Shown: positions 11,632-23,028 of the stretch, one piece after another
How positions within the stretch are numbered: the stretch's first letter is position 1
How the letters are laid out: each line of letters starts with the position of its first letter
Source of the DNA: Albugo candida
Taxonomy: Eukaryota; Oomycota; Peronosporomycetes; Albuginales
Length of the DNA stretch: 64,000 bases
Direction: 5' to 3'
Assembly (NCBI GenBank): GCA_040437565.1
Contig: JBDOQK010000085.1
Location: 18,759 to 82,758 of the forward strand
Program-made: the position numbers and the translations under genes
Notes under the pieces: model-generated
What the model saw: the letters and a program-made list of their open reading frames with translations, nothing else
Told to the model about the DNA's origin: nothing
The model's database searches: none

Positions 11632-12559
11632 ATGACCACCGAGAACACGGTAGTCTCCACATTACACATACGCCCAAATATCCCCGAATTCTGCTCTGCG
11701 TTTGGAAAAAAGGAGAATGTCAAAGTTGAATCAGGTCAGTGTCGAATGAGCAAAGAAACGTGGCGAGCACAGGCGGAAAGCTGCACAGAGCAACCTGAAC
11801 GCATACATGCAATTTGGAAAGAAGGAGCGCACGCAAAAGGTTTCAGAATACGAGGAAAGACGTATATGGACGACAAAGTCAAAATACAAGCAGCAAACCC
11901 GCGTATGTTTTTCTTGCAAACGTTCAAAATCGTCACTAAATCCGCTTGTAATTGTAGTGTTCGAACTCGTGTGGTTAGACATGTTCCACAGCAAACGTGA
12001 GAATCTATTTCACGTATCGAGAAACCCCAAAAGCTTTGTACAACGAGCTCTTTCCAAATACGGGGAGGAACTTCCACAACTCTTTGTGATCAATATATTA
12101 CTTCCTGGGAGTCCTGAGATTTCGATTACTCAGTATTTCGCGTTGCGGAAAGAAGTTGCAGAAGAAATGGACAGAAATCCCAATGAAGCAATGAAGTTGT
12201 GGAAAAGATTCTTGGAAGGTGATGATGCGTTCCGTAATAGTCGATTCAAGATGATTCCGGAGATACAAGAAGGGCCTTGGCTGGTGAAGAAAAGCGTAGG
12301 AGGTAATCCATCCTTGATCGCGAAAGCTTTGCAAGTGTCTTGGTTTCGAGGAACAAAGTATTTGGAAGCTGTCGTCGATGTGTCATCGGATCGAATTGCC
12401 AAACATATCACTTCTCTGTGTCGACGACATGCAACTTCTCTAGTCGTCGACATCGGATTCGTCATTGAGGGAACGGATGAATCCGAATTGCCAGAGTCAT
12501 TGCTTGCGTGTGTCAGATATAATCGACCCAATTGTGAGGATGCACTCCCATTAGAATGA
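11632..12559 (+). CDS. EDR2 C-terminal (DUF1336) domain protein
   Basis: Exons 11632-11902 and 11958-12559 join over a 55-nt intron (GTATGT...TTGTAG) to give 290 residues. After the splice the protein reads GFRIRGKTYMDDKVKI, then ANPLFELVWLDMF. Further on are GDDAFRNSRFKMIPEIQEGP, WLVKKSVGGNPSLIAKAL, WFRGTKYLE and DIGFVIEG. These are the landmarks of the EDR2_C/DUF1336 domain, known in plants at the end of PH-START lipid-binding regulators and in protists as a stand-alone unit. Here it is alone; no PH or START domain precedes it. A role in lipid sensing or membrane trafficking is inference. The neighbouring lipid-acylating enzyme shares its promoter region. Confidence 0.8.
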
Positions 12560-12603
12560 TATTGAATAATCACTTATTTTTGATCTGCGAATCAAGGTGT
12601 CGA

Positions 12604-14112
12604 TCAGCTTCTGTTGTTGATACGTCCTCCCATTTTTTTACTCTGCTCGAGACTCATAGCTTTCTTTTTAGCCCGCAATTGATCCACTTCAGCTTGAAGC
12701 TTTTTGTTTCGAGTCCACATTTTACGAAATAGTTCGTTTCGCTCCTTTTCCAATTTTCCAAAATTTTCATCCTGTGATGAAACTTGGGATGCAGAGTCTT
12801 GGCTTTGTGCTGCACTATCCGAGACAGAAGATCGAGCTTCAGGACGAATGTACTTTTGGGCCTGCGTTTTGCACACTGAGCATATTTTACAATCTTTTGT
12901 TCTGATACGAATTTCCAATTCTCTGATTTTTTTCTGGAAGAGGACATTTTCGTTTTTCAATGATTGTAGATACTTTATCTTTTGATGCGGATTGGCGTTG
13001 CCTACAAGCTTGACATTGGCTTCCAGAGCCCGTTCAGTTGACTTCATTGCGTCATCCCTTTGACGTAGCAATTCTTCTTTCTCTGTTCGGTACAATTCGA
13101 CATAGACTTGCAGGCTTTTAATCGTTTGCCATAATTCCTGTATCTTCTTATCACTCTGGTCGATATGGTCAAATGTATTGAGTGTTGCCTCGTAATCGTC
13201 AACACAGTCGGCTTGTTGCGTCAGTGAAGTCGTAGGACTTGTTGTAATAGATTCGTCACGTGTCACTTTGTTTCCATCAACTATTGACATTTTCACTTGG
13301 CGCACCCGCCCAAAATTCATTGTAGAAGCCTCGAGTTGCTCGACTCTACATTGCAATCGAACGTTCTCTTTCTTCAGTTCTGATGACTGAGATCGCAATA
13401 TCTCTATCTCGCGGATGTATTCTTCAACATCAGGTTTCGACAGTGTGTCTTCTTCACTATCCTTATCTGCTGCTTCATTTGTATCAAGTAATCTTTCCCC
13501 ATTTCGTATTGAGTCGACATGCGCGTTTCNNNNNNNNNNNNNNNNNNNNNNNNNNNNNNNNNNNNNNNNNNNNNNNNNNNNNNNNNNNNNNNNNNNNNNN
13601 NNNNNNNNNNNNNNNNNNNNNNNNNNNNNCTCGACTCTACATTGCAATCGAACGTTCTCTTTCTTCAGTTCTGATGACTGAGATCGCAATATCTCTATCT
13701 CGCGGATGTATTCTTCAACATCAGGTTTCGACAGTGTGTCTTCTTCACTATCCTTATCTGCTGCTTCATTTGTATCAAGTAATCTTTCCCCATTTCGTAT
13801 TGAGTCGACATGCGCGTTTCTTTCTAAGATCCCATTTCTCTGCAAGCTATTAAAGCTCATAAAGTGCTGCTGCTCGGATTTGATTTGTTCCAATACGCGA
13901 GTAAGAAATTCGAAATGTGAGTTTGCTTTTTGTAACGAGAATCTGATGTCGCTATGTTTGGGCATGCGTTTCCGTTCCTGTTTCTCTTTAGGAGATTCCA
14001 TCATATGGCCACCATGTACTTGCGCTTCTTCTTCGGAATGATCTCTTTCGCTATCAGTGACATCATTACCTTCCACTTCATAAAATCTGTCGCATTCTTC
14101 GGGCATCTCCAT
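12604..14112 (-). CDS. Coiled-coil protein with HMMR-like motif
   Basis: As written the frame is 502 residues, but 13339-13529 is repeated exactly at 13630-13820 around the gap 13530-13629 (offset 291, in frame), so the corrected length is 405. The N-terminus is acidic; the rest is heptad-rich, with coiled coils in corrected residues of about 130-165, 225-320 and 350-395. The stretch VGNANPHQKIKYLQSLKNEN resembles the conserved GHxNxxQKI-x-LK-EN block seen in RHAMM/HMMR and kinesin-12 proteins, which suggests a microtubule or spindle role. A CKICSVC pair follows shortly after and could bind zinc or be fortuitous. No catalytic domain is present. Confidence 0.6.
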   Translation of the reverse strand: MEMPEECDRFYEVEGNDVTDSERDHSEEEAQVHGGHMMESPKEKQERKRMPKHSDIRFSLQKANSHFEFLTRVLEQIKSEQQHFMSFNSLQRNGILERNAHVDSIRNGERLLDTNEAADKDSEEDTLSKPDVEEYIREIEILRSQSSELKKENVRLQCRVEXXXXXXXXXXXXXXXXXXXXXXXXXXXXXXXXXXNAHVDSIRNGERLLDTNEAADKDSEEDTLSKPDVEEYIREIEILRSQSSELKKENVRLQCRVEQLEASTMNFGRVRQVKMSIVDGNKVTRDESITTSPTTSLTQQADCVDDYEATLNTFDHIDQSDKKIQELWQTIKSLQVYVELYRTEKEELLRQRDDAMKSTERALEANVKLVGNANPHQKIKYLQSLKNENVLFQKKIRELEIRIRTKDCKICSVCKTQAQKYIRPEARSSVSDSAAQSQDSASQVSSQDENFGKLEKERNELFRKMWTRNKKLQAEVDQLRAKKKAMSLEQSKKMGGRINNRS

Positions 14113-14497
14113 CTGGCTACCTCTCAGTAAATAGCGCCTTTCGTTCGAGGTTTATTTATATACCTTTACGAGTCACTTAATTACGAATTTGCAATGACAG
14201 CTTTTCATGCTCCTTTTCTGTTGTTTTCTGCTTTTGCGACTTCCTTTTAGATGGAACGATTCACGTGCATGTATGGGAGCCCACTCTGCGCAATATAATT
14301 CATAGATTCCAAGCTAAAACGTTTCTATTTGAGCGCGCTTAAAGTCGTTTCTAGAGAGGACTCTTCAGTATCCGTTTTTGCTCTAGCAGCCACTTGCATG
14401 GCTAATAGACTCTGATCGAAACGATCAACAGTGTCGTGACTACATAAACCCTTTCCTAAAGCTACATAAGTACCACTTTTTGCAAGTGCCAACTTGA
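14113..14497. promoter_or_regulatory. Divergent intergenic region, coiled-coil gene and MAPK
   Basis: These 385 bp separate two genes read in opposite directions, so both promoters must lie here. No recognisable core element could be assigned with confidence. Confidence 0.4.
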
Positions 14498-15827
14498 ATG
14501 AGCTTCACAGGGCTCTCTTCGTCGACAAAACCTGCAGACGTACTTGAAGCATCAAATGATGCACCGACAACGAAACATTCGGATTTGACTGCTTCCGTTA
14601 GACCAACTGCTGTCGTGGCTCCTACGCGCTCAGCATCGTCTAATCACATATTACCACGTGCAAATACGACTTTGATTGCAGTATCGGGTACAACCTTTGA
14701 AATTGATCAAAAGTACAGATTTCTCAAGCCGATCGGTCATGGAGCGTACGGCATTGTTATGTAATAGTCGACTTACAATTGCATGTGTCAGTTGCGTACT
14801 AAATTATCTTTTTGATGGAACTGATGGATGTAGCTCGGCTGAGAACAGTGAAACACAGGAGAAGGTTGCAATTAAGAAAGTATCCAAAGCATTTGAGGAT
14901 TTGGTGGATGCAAAACGCATTTTACGAGAGATCAAATTGCTGCAACATTTCGACCATGAAAACGTTATTACGATTGTGGATCTTCTTCCACCGATCTCGA
15001 TCGAGTTTTTCGAAGATGTGTACATCATTTCCGATTTGATGGAAACGGATTTGCATCGGATTATCTATTCTCGGCAACCGTTATCGGATGATCACGTTCA
15101 GTATTTCCTCTATCAGGTTTTATACAATGTCATGGGCTCGCAGTTGAATGACACTACTGCGTTTGTGACGATGTAGATCCTTCGTGCTTTAAAGTACATA
15201 CATTCTGCCAATGTGTTACATCGCGATCTAAAGCCGTCAAATCTTTTACTGAATTCCAATTGCGATCTCAAGATTTGTGACTTTGGGCTGGCACGTGGTG
15301 TTGAACCAGAAGCAGACAACATGGAACTGACCGAATACGTAGTCACAAGATGGTATCGTGCTCCGGAAATTATGCTTTCAACCAAAGAATATACAAAAGC
15401 CATTGACATTTGGTCGACGGGATGCATTTTTGCCGAGCTTTTGGGTCGAAAACCGCTATTCCCTGGTGATGATTACATTCATCAGCTTCAAATTATATGC
15501 GACAAATTGGGAACGCCTACCGAAGAAGATTTACATTTTGTTACGAGTGAGAAAGCAAGAAGGTTCATGAAGAGTCAACCCAAGTGCCCAAAGATTCCAT
15601 TCGCTCGCGTGTTCCCTGCGGCGAAACCGACGGCAATTGATCTTTTGGAAAAAATGCTGATATTCGATCCGGAGAAGCGCATATCCGTTGAAGACGCCCT
15701 GGCACATCCTTACCTGGAGTCATTACACAATGAGGAGGATGAGCCGGTTGCGCTTGAAGCTTTTAGCTTTGATTTCGAAAAGGAGGCTTTGACCAAGAAA
15801 CGCTTGCAGGAATTGATTATTGAGTGA
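14498..15827 (+). CDS. MAP kinase with TEY activation loop
   Basis: Three exons, 14498-14760, 14834-15116 and 15177-15827, give 398 residues with in-phase junctions; the introns are 73 and 60 nt. A 70-residue Ser/Thr/Ala-rich N-terminal extension precedes the kinase domain. Key elements are the glycine loop [14 protein letters not shown] lysine, [10 protein letters not shown] catalytic loop, DFGLAR, and the dual-phosphorylation motif TEY in [14 protein letters not shown]. The region [14 protein letters not shown] and the insert LGTPTEEDL are typical of ERK-type MAPKs. It should be activated by a MAPKK in signalling for growth or development; the specific pathway is unknown. The splice that rebuilds GIVISAEN is required, because the unspliced frame stops right after the glycine loop. 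Confidence 0.92.
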
Positions 15828-16166
15828 GAATATTACTTGTCGACGGAGCTTTGTGTCGCACTGATACGATTTGTATGCATAGAGAAATCTGCAGGTTTCA
15901 TCCGGATGTAGCCTCAGCAATGGGCGATGTCGTCCGCAAAGCTGACAAAGGCGATAACGTGTGCACGCAGAAAGTTGCAGAGGCAGATTTCACTGGTCAT
16001 TCTGAAGAGCAGCCAAAAGTGTCACAAGTACAATGTCCAGCGTAAGGCGTTATCCATCCGATCGAGGAATTTCGCTGATGATTTTCAATTGTTGTATTTT
16101 AGAAACTCAAGCTCATGGGTCTCCTAGCTGCTGTGCTATTGTGCGTTCCAAGTGAAAGAACAACGA
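15828..16166. other. Short convergent intergenic region
   Basis: About 340 bp between the ends of the MAPK gene and DPH1. Small open frames exist, but none resembles a known protein; it is probably the two 3' untranslated regions. Confidence 0.4.
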
Positions 16167-17889
16167 TTACGTCTTCTGCATCGGTGTATAATAGTTGGTC
16201 CAAGAATTACTATTTTTTGCATAGTAATCCATCGGGTACACATTGTCTTTCCATTCCGCTTGACCCAAGCAAACTTCCGCCTCGTAAGGAGAAAGAAGCG
16301 GTTTTGCAAATGCATAACCCCAATCTATCGAAAGCCGAGGACAAGCTACTTGTATCCATGCATCCACGTCTTCGAAAATAGCGAGCTGGAACACACGATC
16401 GCATCAAACTGTAGTGCACGCTGAAAAATGCTTTACCTTATCGGGAAATATCTCTGACAAAAGCAGTACAAAGTACTCTTTCCCACACGATTCCAACAAT
16501 GTAGTAAGTCGATTGAGTATCTCGGGATTCCCTTGTCGACCCAGGGTTCCAAGTATGATACCAAATCGCTTCGAGTATCGACACTTTTCAATAGCATCCG
16601 ATCGAACTTGAGTCATTTGCTTGTAGTCATAGCTCTCTAAACTGAGAACCTTTGCGTATGGGTCATATCGGTAGGCAGAAATGGAAGGATTTGCAATCAT
16701 AGCTGACTACAAGTTCCAAGGGTATAAAGTAGCGAATCGCAAATACCAATGTCCGTACCTCAAGATGGAATCGGCCATCCGCTATGAAAACCATCGCATC
16801 AACATCTTGATCAAGTAATGGCGATGTGCAGCCCAGCACTTCGCCTGGAGAAAGCGGTCTTATTTGCGGCACGACAACTTTCTGATAGATTGACATCAGT
16901 CTTTCGGACGCGCTGTTGATTGCATTACCAAACTGAATTGTTCCCATCAGTGCGAGCTAATGACCAGACGTAGTCACATGAGGCACACATCGTTCTCCTC
17001 GATGCAATTTGAACGGACCTTAACATCAGCGCCAAGTGTCATTTTGACACAGTCAACGAGCTATTTGAATACACGCCGTTTGATATTCGATATATTCTGA
17101 TTGAAGTCAACGTTACATGATCAATGTCGATTGTGATGTCTACGAAGACGTAAAGTGTTTTGAGGGTAGTCACATCGACGGGCACAAGGCAACTGTGTCC
17201 ATAATGAACCATAAAATCGGCGCCCAACGCGATCGCTGTCAAGTCATCGACGCAGCATGCTCCGTATGTGACCTGAAAAGCCATTGCAAGGAATATTGAG
17301 TGAAAAGTACATCTAATGCGCCGATACTCACATCGCCCAAAATGACAGTGTGAGCACTTGTGAAGCTCTCAATGATGTCCGAAATGACACACGAATACAT
17401 CAATAAACCTTCTGGAAATTGCAAGGCCACGCAGTTTGCTTGCGCCTACTCGCAGCCTCCTTTCAGCAATGTACTTAAATTCTATGGTGTGTACCTGTCG
17501 AATTCGCCACACGGTTTTTCGTATCTCAAAATTGTAATTCCATGGAAGCTTACATAACGAAATGTATTGATTTTAATAACCGATTTTCCAATTTCTTACG
17601 GTCTCCATCGCTTTTGTGAGACGCTGATCGCTCAGTATTTCATCGGGTATCCGATTCGTTACTCTTTGTCGTCGATTTCGAATTGCTGACGGCTTTAGAG
17701 CTTTATTATCGCCTGTCTTACTGCGAGTACAAATGATACTATAGGATGAGTAACGTGTATAGGATGAAAGTGATAGCCGTACAACCATTTCGTTATAATT
17801 CCGCAGTTTTGATCGTCGCAGTTGGAAGCATCGCGATTCTGCAAAGTAGTGAGTTTTTTGCCCGAAAATCGCACTGGTGATGACGCCAT
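16167..17889 (-). CDS. DPH1: Diphthamide synthesis subunit DPH1
   Basis: Nine exons rebuild a 426-residue DPH1: 17889-17783, 17720-17600, 17548-17495, 17445-17332, 17272-17117, 17060-17019, 16956-16759, 16706-16437 and 16385-16167. The total is 1281 nt, and all eight introns are 49-62 nt. With DPH2, DPH1 transfers the 3-amino-3-carboxypropyl group from S-adenosylmethionine to the diphthamide histidine of elongation factor 2, using a [4Fe-4S] cluster. The three expected cluster cysteines are visible in [19 protein letters not shown] and [12 protein letters not shown]. Other landmarks are [73 protein letters not shown] and GTLGRQGNP. The first intron's exact donor is the least certain junction. 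The ORF is broken into many short open frames and is easy to miss. Confidence 0.93.
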
Positions 17890-18015
17890 GCTTTCTAACG
17901 ATATTATATCTGTTGCGAGTTGTATAACGAAAGTAAGACAAAAGCTGTAGCAAAACATAAAGCGTTTATTAGCCACGTTGGAGCTACAGACTCTAATGGA
18001 AGCTGCAGGATGGGA

Positions 18016-19375
18016 TCATCGCCTTCTGTCTCCATCACGATGAGAACGTCGACTGGAGCTTCGATTTTGATTCCTCGGACGGCTTCTACTTCGTTCAACA
18101 CCATTATCGGAACGGCGTCTAAGAGGGCTTCGTCCACGACTTCGAGATCGCTTGCGCTCTTTCTTATCCGGCGATGCATCTCGCGGATTCTCTTCGATGT
18201 TGATGCTACTGATACTTTCATCGGCTAGAATGGAAGCTCGCGGTGCATCTTCAGGCTGGTAGATAGCGCTGTATGACTGTTGAAGACGAGCGAGTGCTGC
18301 CACTTCTCGCTGCGTCTTGGAGGCATTCAATTTCTATATGAGAAATGAGAGAAGAAGGAAGCATTCACTATAATTATATGCACCTTTTTCCTCATTCCAA
18401 AATCATCATAGCCATCTTCTCCGATCTCTGCCTTTGCCGATGCAACCCTATTGCATTTCATTATGACGAATTGTACTTTAAAAACACAATGTACCCACCG
18501 TTCTTGTCTTTCATTGAACCCTCCAGCGACTCCATCACGCCTTTCATCCTTTACATATCAAATGAGNNNNNNNNNNNNNNNNNNNNNNNNNNNNNNNNNN
18601 NNNNNNNNNNNNNNNNNNNNNNNNNNNNNNNNNNNNNNNNNNNNNNNNNNNNNNNNNNNNNNNNNNTCTTCTCCGATCTCTGCCTTTGCCGATGCAACCC
18701 TATTGCATTTCATTATGACGAATTGTACTTTAAAAACACAATGTACCCACCGTTCTTGTCTTTCATTGAACCCTCCAGCGACTCCATCACGCCTTTCATC
18801 CTTTACATATCAAATGAGCATACAAAAACAAGTCGTCTTTCACGCGAAATTACCGCTCCTGGCATCCCAGGTTTTGCATTTTTGCATATGTTGCACTCTT
18901 GCCGTCGTTCCCAATTAACATTCCCGCATCTGAATCAAAGTGTGAGAATACGTCCCCATTTCAATCGCATGACTTGTGAAGTATATCCATACACTGTGCA
19001 TGTCCAATCTCCCGGCTTGAATAAACCTGGTGGACCACGGAAATCGGCGCTACTACTTTCTTCATTCTTACTTGCATTCTGTATATCATCATCGGGACGC
19101 GGTGTTTGGCAACGATTACACGCATTTCGACGTGCAAAGTTTACATTGGCGCAACTATGAGACCAGACAAATTGCGTTGCTGATGAGATAGCAGGAGAAT
19201 CACATTTGTAGACATACCCTGGATTGGCACACGTCCAATCTCCTTGTGACTTCTGAAACCCACTTCGACCAGCAGCACGGCTACCTCGGCTATCCTCTTC
19301 GAACATAATCGAGGATACCTTGCCAGATGCAATACTCATTGGGTAAAATTGACGATTGACGCGATTCCTTGCCAC
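18016..19375 (-). CDS. ZRANB2-like splicing factor (two RanBP2 zinc fingers, RS tail)
   Basis: Exons 19375-19218, 19154-18993, 18929-18824 and 18333-18016 give 247 residues (235 if translation starts at the Met at 19339). Splicing restores two RanBP2-type fingers: [24 protein letters not shown] and GDWTCTVCGNVNWERRQECN-IC. The last exon is a basic RS-rich tail (KKERKRSRSRGRSPLRRR and further SR pairs). This architecture matches ZRANB2/ZNF265, which binds GGU-type 5' splice sites in RNA and sits in nuclear speckles. The 490-bp third intron contains the gap 18567-18666, and 18415-18566 is repeated at 18667-18818, so the real intron is about 238 nt. The N-terminus overlaps the start of the divergent L1 gene by up to 20 bp. 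Confidence 0.85.
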
Positions 19376-20486
19376 CCAATCACTTGCGCAAAATGCTTAC
19401 ATCCTTTTGGAGAGCTTCTCATCGAATTCGCTCGTACTCGGTGCAAAAACATGCGTTACGGAAATCCGCAGAGAGTATACCTCACTTTGCGCTGGCCTTA
19501 CAACCTCAGCAGACAGCATCGAAGGTGCTGTACCCTTTTCGACTCGAAACTTGTACACACCTGAAGCTTTATTTGATCAGGCAAAATTGAATGTGTTGGA
19601 AGCGATTGTGCAAAGTAAAGAAAAAGCAAAGTGCAAGTTTGATGAGGTAGAGACTTTGGATGGGTTCCGTACATTGTTACCCTTTCAAACTCGCAGACAG
19701 TTGAGTTGGCAATTCAGTTGGGAGTGGACCCAAGGAAACCCAATCAGAACGTCCGCGGAGTTGTGAGTCTTCCATTCGGCACTGGAAAGCCTGTACGTGT
19801 AGCCGTATTTGCACGGGGAACGAAAGCAGGCACGTGGCATACATAATTAGTACTTTTGCAACTGGATATCTGAATTGAAATGTATCACAGAGGAAGCGAG
19901 AAATGCAGGTGCTTCGATCGTTGGAGCCGAGGATCTTATCGAGATAGTGCAAAGCGGAAAATTAGAGTTTGATCGATGTATCGCCACACCCGATTTGATG
20001 TCTCTTGTGGGCCGTGTTGCAAGAGTAAATACCTTGATTTGATGCTATATTTATTCGGCTGCTGACGCTGATATTTTCGTGTAGATTCTTGGTCCACGTG
20101 GACTAATGCCAAATCCCAAATTGGGCACACTCACATTGGACGTGGTCAGCGCTGTACATGCTGCGAAAAGCGGCCAGGCTGAGTACCGAGCAGAGAAGAA
20201 TGGGATCGTACATGCGGGAATTGGCAAAGTTTCATTCACAGAAGACGCCTTACTCGGTAATATCCAAAGTTTCATGCTCGCCATTAGTGATGCCAAGCCA
20301 GAGGGACTCAAGGGGAAATACATCAAGGTACATTTTCATTCAGCGGTGGAAATGTTTTTGTTAAAATCATAAATGCTGAAACAGAAAGCGCATTTGAGTT
20401 CCACCATGGGCCCAAGTTTCGAATTGGACGCTAAATATATCGATCCATCGTCGGCATTTTTTATGAAATTCGACATGCCAAGTTGA
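19356..20486 (+). CDS. Mitochondrial ribosomal protein L1 (uL1m)
   Basis: Five exons, 19356-19646, 19697-19829, 19891-20024, 20085-20327 and 20385-20486, total 903 nt and 300 residues. It is a bacterial-type L1: [20 protein letters not shown], then [52 protein letters not shown] and [19 protein letters not shown]1 forms the stalk by the E-site and binds 23S-type rRNA. The basic, Ser-rich 70-residue leader before [11 protein letters not shown] suits mitochondrial import. The second intron (19830-19890) begins with GC rather than GT, which is the only way I found to keep the conserved frame. No other in-frame Met lies before the domain, so the start at 19356 is the best choice even though it faces the ZRANB2-like gene. 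Confidence 0.9.
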
Positions 20487-20558
20487 AGAATTCAATTTAT
20501 TTGCCCCCGATCCAGTAACGTACCGCAATGGATAAAATGATGTAATATTTCATTGTAT

Positions 20559-21281
20559 TCAATTTTGTTTCCTACGCTGGAACCCGAACATGCGCGTGAT
20601 TTTGCGAACTATCATGACAAACCACGCGTATTGTAGAACGAAGAAAGGCATGCAAGCGTATAAGTAGCGGACATCACATTCCCCTAGAAATCTTGGCACC
20701 AAATAGAGTGTGTTGAACACAATTCGAGAGCAAAAGAAGGAGCTTGCAAATAAGACGGCTGCTACATTGCTGTTCGTAAGGCGGAACCAGTTGTAGAAAA
20801 TTGTGCTGATTTCGTTGGTTTGCATCCACACATACGGATTGCCAAGCGTCGAGTCACAAATAGAATTTTCTTGTATGAAAAAGATAATACCCCAAACAAC
20901 ACCTAAAATATGGTGTAAATAGTCCATAAGACGGGAAAGTCGAAGTTTGACGATATTTTTGATGCCGTCAGACTGAATCATTGCGAGCAGATCCACAATG
21001 AAATAAGATAGCGTGACAGCGATCGAGTTGGTGGTTGTCCAATTCCAATATAATGTGCATACGGCCACAAGCGTGCAGACTCCGCCGTGAATGCCATTCA
21101 CGATTAACGTATGGTTTCTACCACTAGATCCTGCTGGTATCAAGTAGATGCAGCATGTCCAAATAAGAAGCCATAACACTGACAAAATTGTGAGATCCTG
21201 AAAACGATCTTTTTCGAGCTTTGTATTCAGTTTTTCCATTAGGATTTTTATGCTTTCCGATCTCGATCGAGTTGTGGCCAA
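20559..21281 (-). CDS. TLC (TRAM/LAG1/CLN8) domain membrane protein
   Basis: A 240-residue frame with about six hydrophobic segments. A conserved-type HH in DYLHHILGVVWGIIFF is followed by NEISTIFYNWFRL, and the C-terminus is basic. This pattern fits the TLC superfamily, nearer to the TMEM56/TLCD4 type than to ceramide synthase, because no homeobox or Lag1 motif is seen. Likely location is the ER or plasma membrane, with a lipid-related role (inference). A start further upstream at 21354 exists in a different frame and might be an extra exon, but no convincing splice was found. Confidence 0.65.
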   Translation of the reverse strand: MATTRSRSESIKILMEKLNTKLEKDRFQDLTILSVLWLLIWTCCIYLIPAGSSGRNHTLIVNGIHGGVCTLVAVCTLYWNWTTTNSIAVTLSYFIVDLLAMIQSDGIKNIVKLRLSRLMDYLHHILGVVWGIIFFIQENSICDSTLGNPYVWMQTNEISTIFYNWFRLTNSNVAAVLFASSFFCSRIVFNTLYLVPRFLGECDVRYLYACMPFFVLQYAWFVMIVRKITRMFGFQRRKQN

Positions 21282-21354
21282 TCAAATCAAACATACTTTT
21301 GATCGACAGACCTGTGTACGTACTGTTTTGAACACCAATTGAGGGAGGCTCCAT

Positions 21355-21725
21355 TCATCTGGCGTTTCCTATCATGTGGACCACTTTCAATATGCAACAG
21401 CAAAACAGAAATGCTTTACTGAATCGATAAGTCCCCCAAATCAAAGAATAATAACCTATGTGATTGGTTCGCCTATCGTGAGGAGATATACGTACAACGA
21501 AATGGTCGCTTCAAGCTTTGCCGTGAACCAAAATGCTCCCATTTCCTGAGCTAGTGTGACCCACCTCGTAGTAGGATTCTTATCATCTTATTGGTCGAAA
21601 TGACTTGTCATTAAGATCAACAAAGCCGCTAAGAAAGATCACAAGCAATACATTTTGACTGAATGATAGCCAGTATATTGAGCGCTAGCGCTTACTCTCA
21701 AGACGCTTGTATGCTTACAAGCCGC
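21355..21725. other. Intergenic, no gene seen
   Basis: About 370 bp downstream of the hydrolase stop codon and upstream of the TLC gene. No coding frame or motif recognised. Confidence 0.4.
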
Positions 21726-22959
21726 TCAAGCTCGTGTGAGTAGCCATTCAACTATATCACGCGCCACAGCTTCTCGTATTTCCGGAGAATCATTGCAGAG
21801 ATCGTGAGCTGCTCCTTTATATCGCAAGAAAGTCTTATCTTCACTTGACGTGCTCTCATGCAGCTTTTCTGATCCTGATATATCACAAACCAAATCTGCA
21901 GTTCCATGCTGCAGCAAGTAAGGTAAACGAATTTCATGAAATCGACTGCGAATGTACTCGATTCCTGCTAAAATAGCAAGTCCTGTTCCAATCCGAAGTC
22001 GACCAGAGTAAAAGAGCGGATCCATTTTGATCATAGCTTCCACTAGTGCTGCAGAAGCGGCACAAGTCGAACGTCCACGATGAGCTCGAATGACTGGTAA
22101 TTTAGGAAAAAATCGGTGCAAGAATTTGCCTATTGATTCAACAATGACACTTGTTTTCGTAGCTTCGTGAATCTGCACCGCGGGGCATAGCAGTACGGCG
22201 CCGTCAATGAGACCATTCTGCATACGGGTGAGCACGTGCAATGCAACAAGACCTCCCAAGGATCTACAAGTGATTCGTTATACGTCTACAACATTATTGC
22301 CAAAATGAATAGCATCGACGTACATTCCTTCGAGAAAAACCTTTTTACCTTTATATCTGCTTCGAATATCAGTAATGAAAGCAATGACATCTTCTGCGAG
22401 ATCATTGACGCTCTCAAAGTATCCATGACGACCACCACTCCTTCCAAATCCTTCATGATCCAATTTTGCGACGATAAAGTTATTTTCCAGCAATTCTCGG
22501 GACATGGGATCATTTCGACCACTATGTGAATTAAGACCGTGTAAATACACGACCACGGCCACTGCGTCATTCGGTGAAGGGATATTATTTGGAATCCAAA
22601 TACGATAAAAAATTCGGACCATTTGTTTCCGAGACCGAACACGTTCCATAACTCCAGTAATTTCACTCCCAGCAGCGACATACGTCTTTATAAAATTCAA
22701 TTCGCTTTCGGAAAGCGGGAAATGTGACTGTGCATGACGTATGTCGATACCGGGACCAAATTGCAGCCAAAGGTATATCACAACACAAATTATAAACAAT
22801 AGCAAATAGCCAACGAGTTGATAGACATTTAATACTAGCNNNNNNNNNNNNNNNNNNNNNNNNNNNNNNNNNNNNNNNNNNNNNNNNNNNNNNNNNNNNN
22901 NNNNNNNNNNNNNNNNNNNNNNNNNNNNNNNNNNNNNNNACATTTAATACTAGCGCCAT
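21726..22959 (-). CDS. Membrane-anchored monoglyceride-lipase-like alpha/beta hydrolase
   Basis: Two exons, 22959-22324 and 22263-21726, are separated by a 60-nt intron. Splicing creates the nucleophile elbow GISLGG, which is absent from the unspliced frames. Other elements are the oxyanion-side YLHGLNSHSGRND, LDHEGFGRSGGRHG, the catalytic Asp region HGTADLVCD and the catalytic His in YKGAAHDLCND. These are typical of the Hydrolase_4 group that includes monoacylglycerol lipase. An N-terminal span (LVGYLLLFIICVVIYLWLQF) should anchor it in a membrane. The gap 22840-22939 has a 15-bp repeat on both sides; removing it gives a corrected 352 residues starting MALVLNVYQLV. It ends about 70 bp from the TOR stop codon. 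Confidence 0.85.
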
Positions 22960-23028
22960 TGCTACCAACGGGCAATAACAATTTAACCAATAATCACTCC
23001 GATAAATAGACTTGTACAAAGTATACAA

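Noticed and set aside
15920-16127. Tiny spliced gene (48 codons) between the MAPK gene and DPH1
   Set aside because: A consensus 61-nt intron can be drawn at 16042-16102, but the product resembles nothing and lies where 3' untranslated regions are expected.
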